A stretch of 64,000 nt of DNA from Ciona savignyi. Its lineage: Eukaryota > Chordata > Ascidiacea > Phlebobranchia > Cionidae. How positions within the stretch are numbered: position 1 is the stretch's first letter; each line of letters opens with the position of its first letter. The position numbers were made by a program, and so were the translations under genes. The stretch lies in the NCBI GenBank assembly GCA_000149265.1, contig CH003282.1:544463-608462 (forward strand), given 5' to 3'. The notes under the pieces are model-generated. The model ran no database searches. It was given only the letters and a program-made list of their open reading frames with translations, and was not told the origin of the DNA. This document shows positions 12,347 through 25,305 of the stretch, one piece after another.

Positions 12347-15300
12347 TTAGGAAGGAAATGTCCTGTAAGATCTATTGATCTTCATCCTGCAGACAGGACA
12401 TTGGCGTAAAGATTGTGTGCAAATTAAGCAAGTAGATAGATGGCCGCACGGTATGAACACCATTTCAGCATCTCGGTCCAAACAGACTTTGCATCTTTTT
12501 TCATCTCTTAAACGACGTAGCTCGGACTGTACGCGCCGTTCCTCTTCGGGACTCAACTCAGCAACCCGGTGATTTTCTTCAGCAACTTGAGCTTCCGGAG
12601 TGGAATGTTCATCACTTGACCTATTTGCCTCCGCCCCCTGTGATTCCTGTTCACTGGGATGAAGCTCATCCTCATCAAAATGCTCACGGGCTTCATAAAA
12701 ATCTTCAGGTTCAACTGGGATTTCAGCTGTGTGGGAAAATCTCATTTATAACTTAAGATCAATATCAGCTCTAAGCTAATGTAGTGCCTCTTTGGGCAAA
12801 ACCTTTAGTAAACATTCCCAAAACTGCCTATGTATGTATTCTAATTAACACACTACAATAGTTTGGTGACTTAATGAGTGCAATCCTTCGTTGTGGATGT
12901 CTACCCCCATCCTGTATATAAAGCAACAAAGCATTATGGCACAACCTTCTTCATCATCGTCCGAAGAAGAAGATGACCCCAGGTCTATCAGATCGTTCTC
13001 CTCAGTAACCAAAGCATCCAGAAGCGCATCAGTGGTAGCGAAGCAGGTGGAATGATCTCTTATCTGCCTTCGGATCACTTTTTTTATGAACTTGGGATCA
13101 AATCCCATCTCAACAACATTTGCAACAATTTCCGAGCCCATGCCTTTAATAAATTCAGCCCTGGAAGAAAATAAAGGTTATGGAATCTTGCTGGATGGCT
13201 TTTATTATAGTGTGTTGTACCATCAGGTATAGATTGTCGGATCAAAACTTACTACTTTTTGTTATTATAGTGTGTTGTACCTTGAGGTTTTATCCTTGCT
13301 TAAATTGTATGATTTAATAACGTTTACAACACACTGCAATAACTTCGTTGACCCGATAGTAACCACAAAAATGCATGCGGTATCCTCCTAGATCCATAGG
13401 CACGATGTGATTTGTACCAGATTATCATGATCATATAGTCATGATCAAACGGATGGTGGGTTCAATCTTCATACTGTCCACATTTTGCACATACACAACA
13501 CACTGCAATAACTAACTAACCTTGGTGTGAATATTCTGTATAAAGATATCAAACTTCTGTGTTAATGTTGTTAACCAATTTCCCGCTACTTGAGTTAAAT
13601 GATGATGTCAAAAAACAGATCCCAAACTTAATATTCCACAGGAATGACATACTTGTTCCTCTTGGCTTCTTCTCTAGGATCAACAATCGGAGGAGCTGGC
13701 TCCTCTTCTTGTGAAAATTCATCTTCAGAATCATATGAATCTGATAATACGAAAATGGTATTCGCATGTTTTAATTAAGAACTATAAAGCCAATAACATG
13801 ATATAAATTTCAATTTTGCAGAAGTTTGTAATTAAACTGGTCAGTGCAATTTGATAGACAAAATGTTCGTTTATTCCAATATATTACTTGTTGTTTTAAC
13901 TCTTTCCCTCCCAACTCGCCATATATGGCGAGTGGGTGGGAAAACATGGTATCCCGTCTGTCCATAAATGGATACAAATCTAAAAAACGATTTCTCCGCA
14001 ATGCGTAATGGTAGAGACCTCAGCTATGGCTCATTCGATCAAGGAAACCCTATATTTTATTCTCTGTGATTATCGTGGAGAAATATTAAAAATGCGAGGA
14101 GTGATAGCCTTTCTTTTTCAAGGCTTCGCCTCTTATTTCTATCGATTTTACACGAATTTACACGTGACTAACTCAGCCAATAGGAGTCGTGTTAACTTGC
14201 AGAGAAGCTCTTTTTGTCAAGCAAGTCTTTCTTTACATTCTCTGTGAATTTCGTGCCGTTGAGATAAAAAGGAGAGCGTTGGTGACGTTTTCGCAGCAGG
14301 CGGTTATGCTTCGTGTTCACCAAAGCATGAATCCAGCTGGGCCTGCTGAGCGCACGATAAAGAAAAAGGCGGCGAGACTAGCTAGTTCGGTGTGCCCTGC
14401 TTTGAAGAATATTGGATATAGTATTTGCGTTTGTTTGGTTCTTGTATGCCCTTTTTACACTTCCTTCACTGTTCTTTTTTATACTTTTTACTATTTTAGT
14501 TCTACAAAACTAAAAACTTCAATGCGTTTTGGTTCAATTTTTCATAATATAGTTAGAATAAAGGACAATTTCAATTAGGAATAGTAAAAAAACTACTGAA
14601 GATACAATGACAGTTCAAATTTTCCTGAGTACAAAAACTATTAGACAATCTACATTCCAATTTTCATATCATTTGGGCATTCCAATAATAAGTGAGTATT
14701 TCGTTTGTCAGTGCACCTCAAATTTTTCAAAGTCGAGCAGAATTTTCTTCTGCATAAAAAGTGGTGTTCACTAAAGTTTACATAATATATTCTTTATTAG
14801 AGGTAGATTTTAGATGTGCAGCTTGTTTAAAAGAGGGATAATTTATCTTTCCAACCATACTAAATATTAAATCATAGCATAAACTTTAGAAAAACTGTGC
14901 TAATTTGAAAATGACTAAAAATTGTAAAAAACACTGCGGGACAGCATGTTTGAATTAATGCATTTGGCCGGGAGTGAAAGAGTTAACTCTTCAATACATT
15001 GCCTTTATTGTGTTGACTTTGCTACAACTTTAGCAAAGCAGAATATAAAGTGTTGAACAAAGCATATCTCTACTGTGTGCGTCACAATATAATAGCATCG
15101 GTAATATGACTGTGGTTACTTTTCAACCCAATGACTTAAAACCTAACTGGGGTGATTGGCTTTGTGTAATAACTGTCGTTTTGGTGTTTGTATCCGGTTT
15201 AGTATCTAAAATAAGGAAAGGTATGATCATAATATAATTGTTTTCGGAAGACAAAAAACAGAACTATTTCGCATGGTTGCGCAACCAGAATAAACCGTTT

Positions 15301-18300
15301 CATTAATAAATTAACCAGATTGTATATATAAACAGGATAAACCGTAATAATAAATTTACCAGATTGTATATATAAACAGGATAAACCGTAATAATAAATT
15401 TACCAGATTGTATATATAAAAAGTCTAACCTTGGTATTCGTAACTCAAGGCGGGCTCTGGTTCATTATCCGTCACTGAGGAGAGAGCAGCCTCCACAAAA
15501 TTATGCCCCCGGTTTCTAAGCAGGAAGTGACAACTTGGGTATTGCTTGGCATGTTCCTCCCATGGCGACCACTGCCTTGATAGATCAGAGACTACGACAT
15601 CACAATACCAGCAACGGACACTGGCATCGACTAAAATAAAAAAATAAGGGGAATTGGGGTAAAACTGATTGGTTTTTTTTTTGGAAAAAGTTGTTATTTT
15701 TAGTGAATCTGGGGTAGTTTGGGTGAAAAGGTGTTTGTTGAATAAAACTGAATAAAAAGGTCAGTGATTTTAAGAGGGTGTTAGGTGATTTAAAAAAAAA
15801 ACTTAATGATTATGATTTCTGATCAAACTGAAACTTGTGTATTAACTAAGTAGATTTGCAATTCAAAAATCACATTAACTGATGTGCAATGAAGATTTTA
15901 TAAAGTCATATTGCTAATACCAATTTTTAGGCTGCTATAAAGAAGAAAACTGATTAAAAATCAGTTTTTAAGTTGAAATAATAAATAAATAAATTATGGT
16001 GCCGAAATAAACAGTTTTCAAATATTTTATCAAAATTACCATCAAATAAAAAAAATCCAGCTTTTGCAATATCAGAAATTGTAGGTGGGCCGCTGTGAGT
16101 CCATTTTCCTTCGAAACTTAAGATTCGATCCTCGTAAAACTTCATGCTTGGTCTTTTGGGATCAATACAAGGAAACATCTCCCGGAAAAGGTTTCTGTCT
16201 GATTCGGTTAGATAATCGTCAAAATCAAATGTCCCTTTCCTAGATGTCCCGGTTGCAACTCCAGGGTTTAGGCTTGGGTTCAAGGGTGATGGGTCTGGAT
16301 GGGACTTCAATGGGTCCAGGTCATCCATCCATGTTTCAGAGGTTCTCAATGCGGTTTGTGGGCGGTCACTTACTTCAGGTTGTCCGATTTCAGGCTGGGG
16401 TCTAGGTGTGGTTGGGATAAGCATTTCAATGGCTCTTGTTGATTGCCACGGGGGCAGCTGTACAGGTGGGGCTTCCCCTCCTGCAGTGCCTGATTCGGAA
16501 ATTTCAATTGTTGCATACGAATCCTGGTTCGAGGTGATTGATTGGCGATTAGAACTCGATATACTTGTCTGGGTTAAATTGTTTGGAAAAGACGAAATGT
16601 TTGGAATTGGTTTTATCCGGTTTGGCACAGCATTTGTGCTTCTGAAATAAATAATAGTATTACCAATATTTAACATCTACATTAGTCAAACAATTATGAG
16701 AAATTCAACAGAACAAAAGTCAAAAAAATTTATCTTTAACCTAATATTACACTTATTTATGTAATAATGTAATTTTAACCAAAGGTGTTAAACTTACGCC
16801 CCTTAAACAGCAAAAAAATAGTAAATTAAAATAGTAGAGGTTATTAGGCAAATGTCATTTAAAATTTAAGAAAATAATAAAATCCTGTTTGGCTGTTTAA
16901 TTTAAACACAATATATTTCACAAACCACACTAAAAATATGCTTTCAGTATACATAATAAAAGTAGATTAAATATTGCATTGTGACTCTTGGCACAAATCC
17001 TAAGACACCTTTCAGGTGAAATATACATATCTCAACCTAATACTATCGATGTGGTGATTTTTGCGTCAATATACTGGATTTGCACTTTTGAATTACATTT
17101 TTGTTGAAATCTTTCCTTTCACCCACCTTAGTTCATACTGGCTTGGTAATGGGCTGTGCTGGTTGGGATGAATCGGCCGAAATGCAGAACGTGATTCCAG
17201 TTGGTTGAGTTTGACATCTTTTCCATTAAAAACCGGGTTGATGTATGCTGCTTGCGTTGCTCGATCACTTCGAGAGTTAGGTAGAGAGAATGCATTAGGC
17301 TCAGGAGCATAATTTTCCAAAACTATTGACTCGCTTTCATTGGAACTATAAATATCATTTGCAGGGCTTTCATTGGTCTGTTCGATCGGCTGTTGTGGTT
17401 CACTGGTTTCAATATCCCCGTGAGGTAAGGTCGGAAACTCAAATGGAACCAACGGAGGTGGTCGTCTGAACATAATGTTATTTCTATTAGGTGGGGTTGT
17501 ATAAAGTTGGTCATGTTCTTATGGAACTTATTAATCAATTCTTATCCCTGATAGTTTAATAACACTTGTTAAGCAGCTATGTAAATAAGCATGTACAATA
17601 ACTTGTGTTAATAACAATTAAATAACATTGTCATCATTAATATACAATACTGTTTTCTGGTTATTAAATGTTTTCTCAAACACCAATGTCATCATAATCC
17701 AATTCTTTACACTGAATCAATTAATCGGGGGAAAACATGAACTTTGGTACAATAAACACGGAAAAGATTACATAGTCTGATAAGAAAGATTACAGCCAAT
17801 GCTAAGACCCAAACATAAGTAGACAAGTAGCACTACTATTGTCTTTTAAATACGGATGACAAATTTACATGCTTTTTTAGAAAATATACTTGATATATAT
17901 ATATTTATTTTGTTATTTTTTGTGTGCATACTAATAACCATATGTAATCTTTTCCGTGTTTATTGTTTAAGAAACAATTAAGAAACAAGGAAAATGACCA
18001 AGTTAGTTTAATTATATCAACTTACACAACAGAAAAGTCAATTGGATCCGAGTCTTCACCTGCACGGAGTAGATTTCTGATAAAACTGAAAAAATATATA
18101 CTGTTATTTTCCGGCATGTAATTCAGCAAAAATTGAGCCCAGTTAAAATATGTCAGTGGGAAAATATTAGGCGCTGATTGGTGGATGCAAATCCAAGTTT
18201 CTGGAAAAATAACCAAACAAATAATTTTGGCCAAGTTTGCCTTACTTGGTGTAATGGCTGCAAAGTGTACTGAACGTAATTTTTAGAATAACATTTTTAA

Positions 18301-21300
18301 GAAGAAAAATTGTTATAACTAAAAGAGGATAAAATACAATATGGTGTCAACCATGTGTTAGCTAACCTCGATTTTTAAAACCCATTTTGACTGTCTGCCA
18401 TGTTTCTGCATGCAAAAAACTAAAGGGTTTCATGGTTAAATAATCACACTTGGTATATCTGATACAAAGTGTACAATGTTTATTTATGCAAGCAGAAACT
18501 TAGGTCAATGGTTTATTTGGGGGTTTCTTGATGTAAACCGGTTTATTTTAATTCTTATTGTTGTTTCTGATTAATGCATATATCTTTAACTTTCTTAAAA
18601 TTTAAAAGAAAATATTCCTTTTTTGTCAGAAGATATAGCTGCTATAACGCTAAAAATATTTTGATTAAGGACCTAATTTTTACATTTTTCCCGATAGGGG
18701 AAAAGGTCTATTAGCATGCCAGTTAGGATTATTCAAAGTTTTAACTTGATTGAATAACCTGTCTTTACCAATGCCCTATTGATGGGACAGGCCTATCATG
18801 AGCGTGATGCAGATAAATAACGGCAAAGTTGGTGGTGACAAAGACTGTGTAAGTCACATGCAGGATTCAGGACATTTTATAAAACTACACCAGCATTCCC
18901 GACCTAGAAAATAATTCTTCGTCCACCCCCATCAACAGTACCTGCATGTTGGAAAGCTCTCAGAGTGTATGGTATTAATATCATCTCCCGGCCTCCAATT
19001 CTTCAGCACCCCCATGCAATTGAAGCATTGAGTTCGATCCCGGTTTCCGAGGTAAAAGAAGCCGCTACGAGCAAGTGCCTTTTTGTCCAGAGCGTTTTCG
19101 TGCCAATTCAAAAAGCTTTTTCTGAGAAAATATAAGTTGTTATAGCTATATGCTTTAAAACACTTGAAAATACGAGATTATAGTTACATTTTAAGTAGTA
19201 TGCCTAATGATCCTAAAATAAAGGAAAATTAACTTAATTTAATGTTGCTACAACTCAGAAGTTTTAATCTCAATGTAAAATATATAATGCAGATTTTGCA
19301 ACATAAATACAAGACAATATCTCATTATACAATACAATTCCAGAATTTGTTTAGCCATTTCGCTTTCACTAACTATTTTTTAAAACATACAATCTGTCTT
19401 TTTCACTGTAAAGATCAAGTCCTTCCAGTAATTCCCGGTGGTCGGCGCTATACACATGTGCATGGTAGATTTTCGGGGCCATCTGTATTGGATTAGATAT
19501 AAGTTTTATTTACAATAACCTTTATAAAAAATGAATAAAACTCAGGATAATTTTAAAATTGCATCCAAGATGTGGAAAAATGCATGATTTTTTAATTGTA
19601 TTTTGGGCTTCTGGGCATTATTGTTATTATTTCGAATAAAAAGAGATGGAAATGTTTAAGCATGTAGATGAATTAAGAACAGTTGTTGGATATATTCCAA
19701 TGTGCTGGATATTTGACATAACACTGGATTAATCCATTTGAAAGAATCAAGATAAGTTGTAAATATGATTTTTTTGTTTTTTCGACAAAAGCTTACGTAT
19801 TGCCTGTGTTTCTCCTTTTGGGTGGTTCAACAAAATAGATTTATTGAAACATGAACACATTTAGCAGACTTTTCCTTAAATAACCTTTCATATATTGACT
19901 AAGGTTGTAAAGTCTTTAACCCTATTGGGCCAAAACAGTGTTAAGAAAAATTTAACCTAATTTATCTTCACCTCTTTTGCTTTGTCATTATTTCCAGGAA
20001 AATCTGGAAGACCCATCAATTTTACAGAGCGGTTTTCCAGTAGTGGGGGCGCTGTTGTATGTTGTTCATCAAACATAAAGTTTTGTTTAGCCCCAACTTC
20101 ACTGGAGTAATGGGGGTGGTAATCATGGAGCCCGTAATCATGGAGCCCCGAACTAGATTCAGGGGGACCTGTTAATTTGACACCCTGCAGCCCACTTGTC
20201 ATCGAGAACATGGATAAAGGGGTTGACATGTTGTTCTGCTGGTTTCTTTCAATTGGACTGGATATACCTGTCGGTGCTGGTGCACAGGGTATAACATTTA
20301 AAATGACTATTTGTTTTAAAAATTCTAAGTGATAGAAAAGTGTATATCGCTTATACAAACCAGAGGTGAATTAAAGGATATTGACAACATTAATTTATCT
20401 AGATCAGTCATAAATATTTAAAAATTAAAAAAAATGTAACTGCAAGAGCATTTTTATTAAATAAATTACATCCATTTATAAAACATACAAAGCAACTTGC
20501 TTTGAGCAAGGTTATCTTATTAACATATCGCAAGTAAAATCTAGTCCCTTTGTAGCTATTTCTGATATGGCATTTAACAGCTAGTGTTGGAAAATGCATT
20601 TACCAGTATTGCTAAAATTCCATGAAATTTGTTGAGTAACATTGCTCAATAACTCAATGCTCTGGTAACTTAACTATGGGTACCAGCATTCAGACAAATT
20701 TCTGCGTTATTTGGGCACTATATATTTCCAGCCTTGATATAAACTTAGGTAAACCAGAAATTTCATCGCACAAGGTTTAGAAACTTAAGAAGTACTGAAA
20801 ATTTACCTGGATTTCCTTGGCTTGATTTCATCACTTGCGCAATAAAATATTCACATCCAGTGTTATGAAACTCAGCTGATTCACAGGTATCATCTTTTGT
20901 GAGATCTTCAACCCGAAATTCACAGCTGTGGATAGATACAACATTTTTAATTCATAATGATCCGTCATCTAACCAGTTTTTTAATGGTTTCGTTTAAACT
21001 TGGTGACAAATAAACTGACAAACGAAGGTCACTAAATCAAAAAGTTTACTGTAAATTATTTTATGACCATGTATTTGTGTACTCTTACTAGGGGGTGGGG
21101 GGCATTTGTATCATAGGGCCTCTTGAAAGTTGGAGAAATCTATGTTTAAAATTGTGCTCACTAAATGGCTGATAAATAGGGTAATTGCATAAATATGGTA
21201 AAAACATGCATGGTGGGCTATATTATTGCATCCTTCACAAAATGCCTATGAGATTAACAGAGTGACAATTCTTCCATAAGTATCGCTGCGTAGTTATTTT

Positions 21301-23743
21301 AAACGCTTCATATTCTTCTTCTTGTGGGTAATTATGAAATCATAATTAAACACAAATTTATAATACAAATGTCAAATATCCTTTACAGCGTAAGATTAAT
21401 TATATTATCGCTTTTTACTTAACAATTACTAAACTGTAACTGAAAAAATCTTCAACAGGGTTTTGGTCTAACACCACTCACTAGCGTTTAGCGCATCAAT
21501 TCTTTTTTTTAAAACAAGCAAAAACATTAAAAAAATGTAGCAAAGCTTAAGGCGATGTTTTTTGCTTGAAAAGCTGTTATGGTGTGACTTGTTGTCCGGC
21601 CGATTGGTCTAACGGTTAAGTGCGTCGCCTTTCAATCGAAAGGTTGCAGGTGCGAAACTGGTCGCTAGCTAGTCGGTTGTGTCCTTGGGCAAGGCACTTT
21701 ACGGACATTGCCTGAACCCAGCGGATTAATGGGTTCTACCAAATTGAAGGAACGTGTCTATCATATACAACACACTGCAATAGCTCCGGTAACCCGACGA
21801 TGGGCGCGAGGTGATCTGACGATTGCCCGTGTGTTAACCACCTTGGTTTTCCCATTCACGGGGATAAAGATGAATATCCTATCCTATCCTATCCTTGTTA
21901 TCTGCCTGATGGTTTATGATGTTGTCACTAGCAAACAATTTACAAAATGCAGCTCTTCATCCAACAATACCACACTAACCTGAAACAACGAACAACAGCA
22001 CCATTGGGCTCTAGGTAGAACCCATTCTTTGCTAAAGAGCCTGCGTTGTAATCATCCAAATTGTCTTTGAACGAAATTAACCGAAAGACCAATTCTTTGG
22101 CTCGTTCTAAAAAACAATTCATTGATAAAACAGAAAAATTGACACTGTACCTTCAGCCGTATAACTGCAAAATAAATTTATATTGAACATTATTTTTGGT
22201 ACTCAGATTGAGTTTTTAGGAAAGATTGCAGTATATTATTAACAAAAATCAGCTCTGTTGACCTTAGGCAGAACCCACATACATGACTGCATGCTGGCAT
22301 ACAGTAGTTTCTCATAATCTATCGGCACAATTATACGCTTGTTACAATGAAATAAACCAGTTTTATTATTTAATCTAGTACCATAAATATCAATAATCAG
22401 ATGGCCTGAGACTGTGAAATGTCCTTAGAAAAAGGAGGTTTTAACCAATTGAATCACAGTCAACCGATTCGGATTGTAAACAACTTTTGAGCGATACAAC
22501 TTCTTTCGTATTGGAACTTTAGGCGCTAGTTACATTGAAACAGTAGTAATATCAAGTTTATGTAACATTGAGTATAATTACAGTAATGGAATATCAAATT
22601 GTCCAAAATTATCCATGTAAAAAATTATTGCTTTAAACTCTTATTAAGCAAAAAAACAGATATTAATTTTCTTCAAATAAAAAACTAGTATAGACGAAAA
22701 AAATCAATAGGCAATTATGTATACAATATAAAGAAGCCAAAAATCCTCACCAGGAATTGGCTCAATGGTCCATTCATTTTGAGCACGACGGCCATCGCTT
22801 TCAATTTTCTTAGTCGGGCTAAATCAAAAGGTTTCAGATACATAAAAGCTTTGTAATTTGGACACTTTGGCATATCTGTTGCCATTTTTGGCCAAAGCAC
22901 CAAAAAAATATGTATTTATATGTTATGTATATAATTAATATTATTGACTAATTTTATTGAAAATCAAAGTTTTTATTTCAGTGATTTATTAAAATATTTC
23001 TATGTATATTATCTAATCAGCAGCATACTGAAGCGTGTGTAGCGGGGAAATAGATACAACAATACAAGAGTGGGTGTGAGGTATTTAGATAATTGTCCAT
23101 ATTGTACTTGGTCCCAAACATGGGTATTTTAACCAACCATAAAGACTTCTGTGATATAAAACAATGTATGGTTTTCGAAAGATAATGCACAGTCACCTTT
23201 GGCCAATTTTTTTCTTAAATCTTTGTGCAGGATTAGTTTTCGAGCCCACAGTTTTTCTGCAGACTTCCGGGTTGATGGTTTCAAACAGACACAGTTCATG
23301 AAGTCTATAGAAAACAAATAGAGTGCAGGCTATAGATAAATCCAAAAATATTTTTCTAATTTAGAATCAAAATAAAACTAATTTTGTTTCACTTTAGGTA
23401 CATTTTAAATTGCTAGAATCAAAAAATATTTCCGAATCATTTTCTATTTTATATGAATTGTAATCTTGATTCTGGAATGGAAATCCCTCATAATAACCTA
23501 AATCAACATTCACATATTTTTGCAAGATGACGCACTATTGCACTCTTGGAAAGTTTATGATTATTGTGAATGTGACACATACTCAGGACTGGATAGTGTC
23601 AAGGATCATTATGTGCCAAATCGAGAAAGAGAACATAGCTTTTAAAAATGTTTCTTTTATATTTACCCTTTGCTTTTGTAGTTGGTCTTTACATTATCAA
23701 TTGGTGTAGCTTGGTTATCTTTACTGGTCTGACAACGTTTCAT
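12347..23743 (-). CDS. XIAP: Inhibitor of apoptosis protein, three BIRs + UBA + RING (XIAP/cIAP-like)
   Basis: Fifteen coding exons: 23667-23743, 23197-23304, 22751-22818, 21980-22106, 20807-20925, 19972-20276, 19391-19482, 18942-19121, 18026-18076, 17127-17465, 16040-16641, 15430-15630, 13653-13740, 12946-13160 and 12347-12726. All junctions keep frame, giving 983 residues. BIR1 (about 90-146) is degenerate. BIR2 (about 298-362) has ALARSGFFYLGNRDRTQCFN and a clean C-x2-C-x16-H-x6-C set. BIR3 (about 655-725) has RCWYCDVVV...WEEHAKQYPSC with the same spacing. A UBA with MGF follows (about 790-835), then a C-terminal C3HC4 RING (936-972: CKVCLDRD, CGHLSTC, CPVC). BIRs bind caspases or IBM peptides and the RING is a ubiquitin ligase. 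A Pro/Ser-rich insert of about 290 residues separates BIR2 and BIR3, making the protein roughly twice XIAP length. No CARD is seen. The start is MKRCQTSKD, 13 nt after a splice acceptor. The first three exons are supported only by phase continuity. Confidence 0.9.
13900..14982. mobile_element. piggyBac-like non-autonomous element
   Basis: It is flanked by TTAA on both sides (13896-13899 and 14983-14986). The left end is CTCTTTCCCTCCCAACTCGC and the complement of the right end is CTCTTTCACTCCCGGCCAAA, typical of piggyBac-type termini. A near-perfect palindrome, CTCGCCATATATGGCGAG, lies just inside the left end. An open stretch of about 129 codons at 14189-14578 has no transposase motif that I recognise. 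The element is inserted in the IAP intron between exons 13653-13740 and 15430-15630. Confidence 0.75.
15106..15220 (+). pseudogene. Orphan exon-like fragment resembling the N terminus of an SLC5-type symporter
   Basis: On the plus strand inside an IAP intron an ATG opens 38 codons ending at a GTATGA donor. The peptide has a D-W-L-C-V start followed by a hydrophobic stretch and GLVSKIRKG, which is like TM1 of Na+/solute symporters (D-x-x-x...V-x-x-G-L-x-S-x-x-R). No following exon was found on this strand nearby, so it may be a dispersed exon copy or chance. Confidence 0.25.
15291..15421. repeat. Three tandem ~44-bp units
   Basis: ACCAGATTGTATATATAAAC occurs three times at a period of 44-45 bp (near 15313, 15358 and 15402). 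The array ends 8 bp before the splice donor of the IAP exon 15430-15630. Confidence 0.85.
21594..21896 (+). mobile_element. tRNA-derived SINE, full-length copy
   Basis: The head contains an A-box-like TTGGTCTAACGGTTAAGT and a B-box-like GGTTGCAGGTGCGAAACT. A conserved body follows (GGGCAAGGCACTTTACGGAC, CACACTGCAATAGCTCCGGT). The element ends in a short (ATCCT)n tail. It is inserted in the IAP intron between the two BIR1 exons. It is used here as the reference copy for the other SINE entries. Confidence 0.9.
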
Positions 23744-24949
23744 GGCTGCTTCTTTCCTAGAACAATGAAAGGAATTTACAATTATAAACAATTATGAAAT
23801 TACTAATTAGTGTCATTTATGGCCTGGTTCGCTCATTTGTATCATAATGGGCTATTAACTGAAGATCGATAGATTAAAATTAGTTGGTAGCTATTAGGAT
23901 TTGTGCTTAGCCTAGGCACTAAACAGATAGTGGCTGAAACAAGTGTTTCAATGGGTTGAACAAAAACTGTGGTAAGTTTTCATCATTCTTACTACACTAT
24001 AGCTTTGGTAAAATATGAAGATTACATAATTATGTTATAACGACTTCTGCATTTTTTCATCAACATAGATTAACATAAGTATCTGATCATATAAGGAGGG
24101 TAGAATAGCCTATTTTTGCTTAACCCTATAATTAAAAAAACACAAAGTAGGTTTTATGTGATTAAGATGTTTCTTCAGATTAAAAAAACATTAATTCACT
24201 GGGTTTAGGTATGTCCTTTATGTGCCTTGACCAAAGACACAAATATCAGTGGCTGGAATGATTGACTGCTTGGTAGTGAGATACCATCATATAAATTAAG
24301 TAAAAGTCCACTTTAAAACTAGGTTTAGTATTAGATTTGTTTTGCTATTTCCAAAAAAAACAAATAAAAAACACACACTTTACATTTAGCAAAAGGTAAA
24401 TAAAAATATTGGTGATAAACAATGTTACTAAACAAAACACAATTTAACAAATGAAACAATAAAAGTAATTAAATCTTAAAAAACAACTTTAAAAAAATGT
24501 GAAAATTAGTTAAAATTAGTTTAAAAGTTAGTGGGGGTTAAAAATTAATTAAATCCTGGTGAAAAATTAGTATAGCATATAAAATAATTAGGAAGAATTG
24601 GCATCATAACCATACCTTGAACTTTGCTTCATACTTGACTTTATAAATTAGGATTTGTTGTGTTTACTAATATGGTTCACCGCTGGCTTAGGCTACTGTC
24701 TCTCTATACCAGGTATATTTATATTATTCGTGTGTAAGGTGGTATGTACTTCAGTTAAACATTCCTATGACACACTTAAATACATAAATATTATCCCTAA
24801 TTTAAATTATGCTAAAATTAATATAGCTAACAGTAGGAGACGTTAGTAAAAATAAGAAAATCGTTTTTGTAATGTAGTGATGTGGAAGGCGTGTGAATCA
24901 ATAAAGTTGGAAAAGCTAAAATGCTAAACCAAAAAACCACTATACGTAG
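23744..24949. other. Upstream region of the IAP gene
   Basis: AT-rich, with runs of A and degenerate GTTAAAATTAGT-like repeats near 24,480-24,580. No gene seen. The splice acceptor 13 nt upstream of the IAP start codon is at 23757. Confidence 0.5.
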
Positions 24950-25305
24950 AGGGTGCTTATATTTACTTCAGGATCGCTTAGAGCGCTTGAATCCGGTCCC
25001 TCTATTTTGTACAGGTCTGCTAGGTTCGCTAGGACCGCTAGAGTTAGTTTTAAATATGGGGTTGAAGTTAGGGTTAGTTCTGAGGTTGAGATTAGTGTTT
25101 AGGGCAGGGCACTGAACCTAGCTGACGTAGCGCTGGACCTAGCAGACCTAGCACTGGACCTAGCGGGCCTAGCGGACCTGTACAAAATAAAGGGACCCCT
25201 TGGATCAAGCTCTTGGATCCCTTACCCTAAATCTAACTTTTATCCTAACCTTAACCCTCCAAGCGATCTAGGACCTCTAAGTGATCCTGTAGTAATGTAG
25301 GTACC
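24950..25305. mobile_element. Foldback element of the GCTTGGA family carrying a nested foldback
   Basis: The outer arms resemble the elements at 10769 and 11098: GGTGCTTATATTTACTTCAG on the left and CCTGTAGTAATGTAGGTACC on the right, with GATCGCTTAGAGCGCTTG-type 9-mers. The outer pairing is interrupted by a second foldback at 24995-25197. Confidence 0.7.
24995..25197. mobile_element. Nested foldback element (GCTAGG-type stem)
   Basis: The left end GGTCCCTCTATTTTGTACAG pairs with the right end CTGTACAAAATAAAGGGACC. The stems are tandem 9-mers such as GACCTAGCA and GGACCTAGC. The loop holds GAGGTTGAGATTAGTGTTTA, the complement of the loop core in the elements at 10769, 11098 and 42893. It lies inside the outer foldback 24950-25305. 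Confidence 0.75.

Noticed and set aside
14189-14578. 129-codon plus-strand frame in the piggyBac-like element
   Set aside because: No DDD transposase motifs; the element appears non-autonomous.
21594-21680. Free-standing tRNA gene
   Set aside because: The tRNA-like head is part of a dispersed SINE with body and tail, recurs at several loci, and does not fold into a full canonical cloverleaf by eye.
22751-22903. Minus-strand frame MATDMPKCPNYKAFMYLKPF as an IAP start
   Set aside because: It leaves the wrong phase for the following BIR1 exon; the alternative frame (PTKKIESDGRAQNEW) joins both neighbours.
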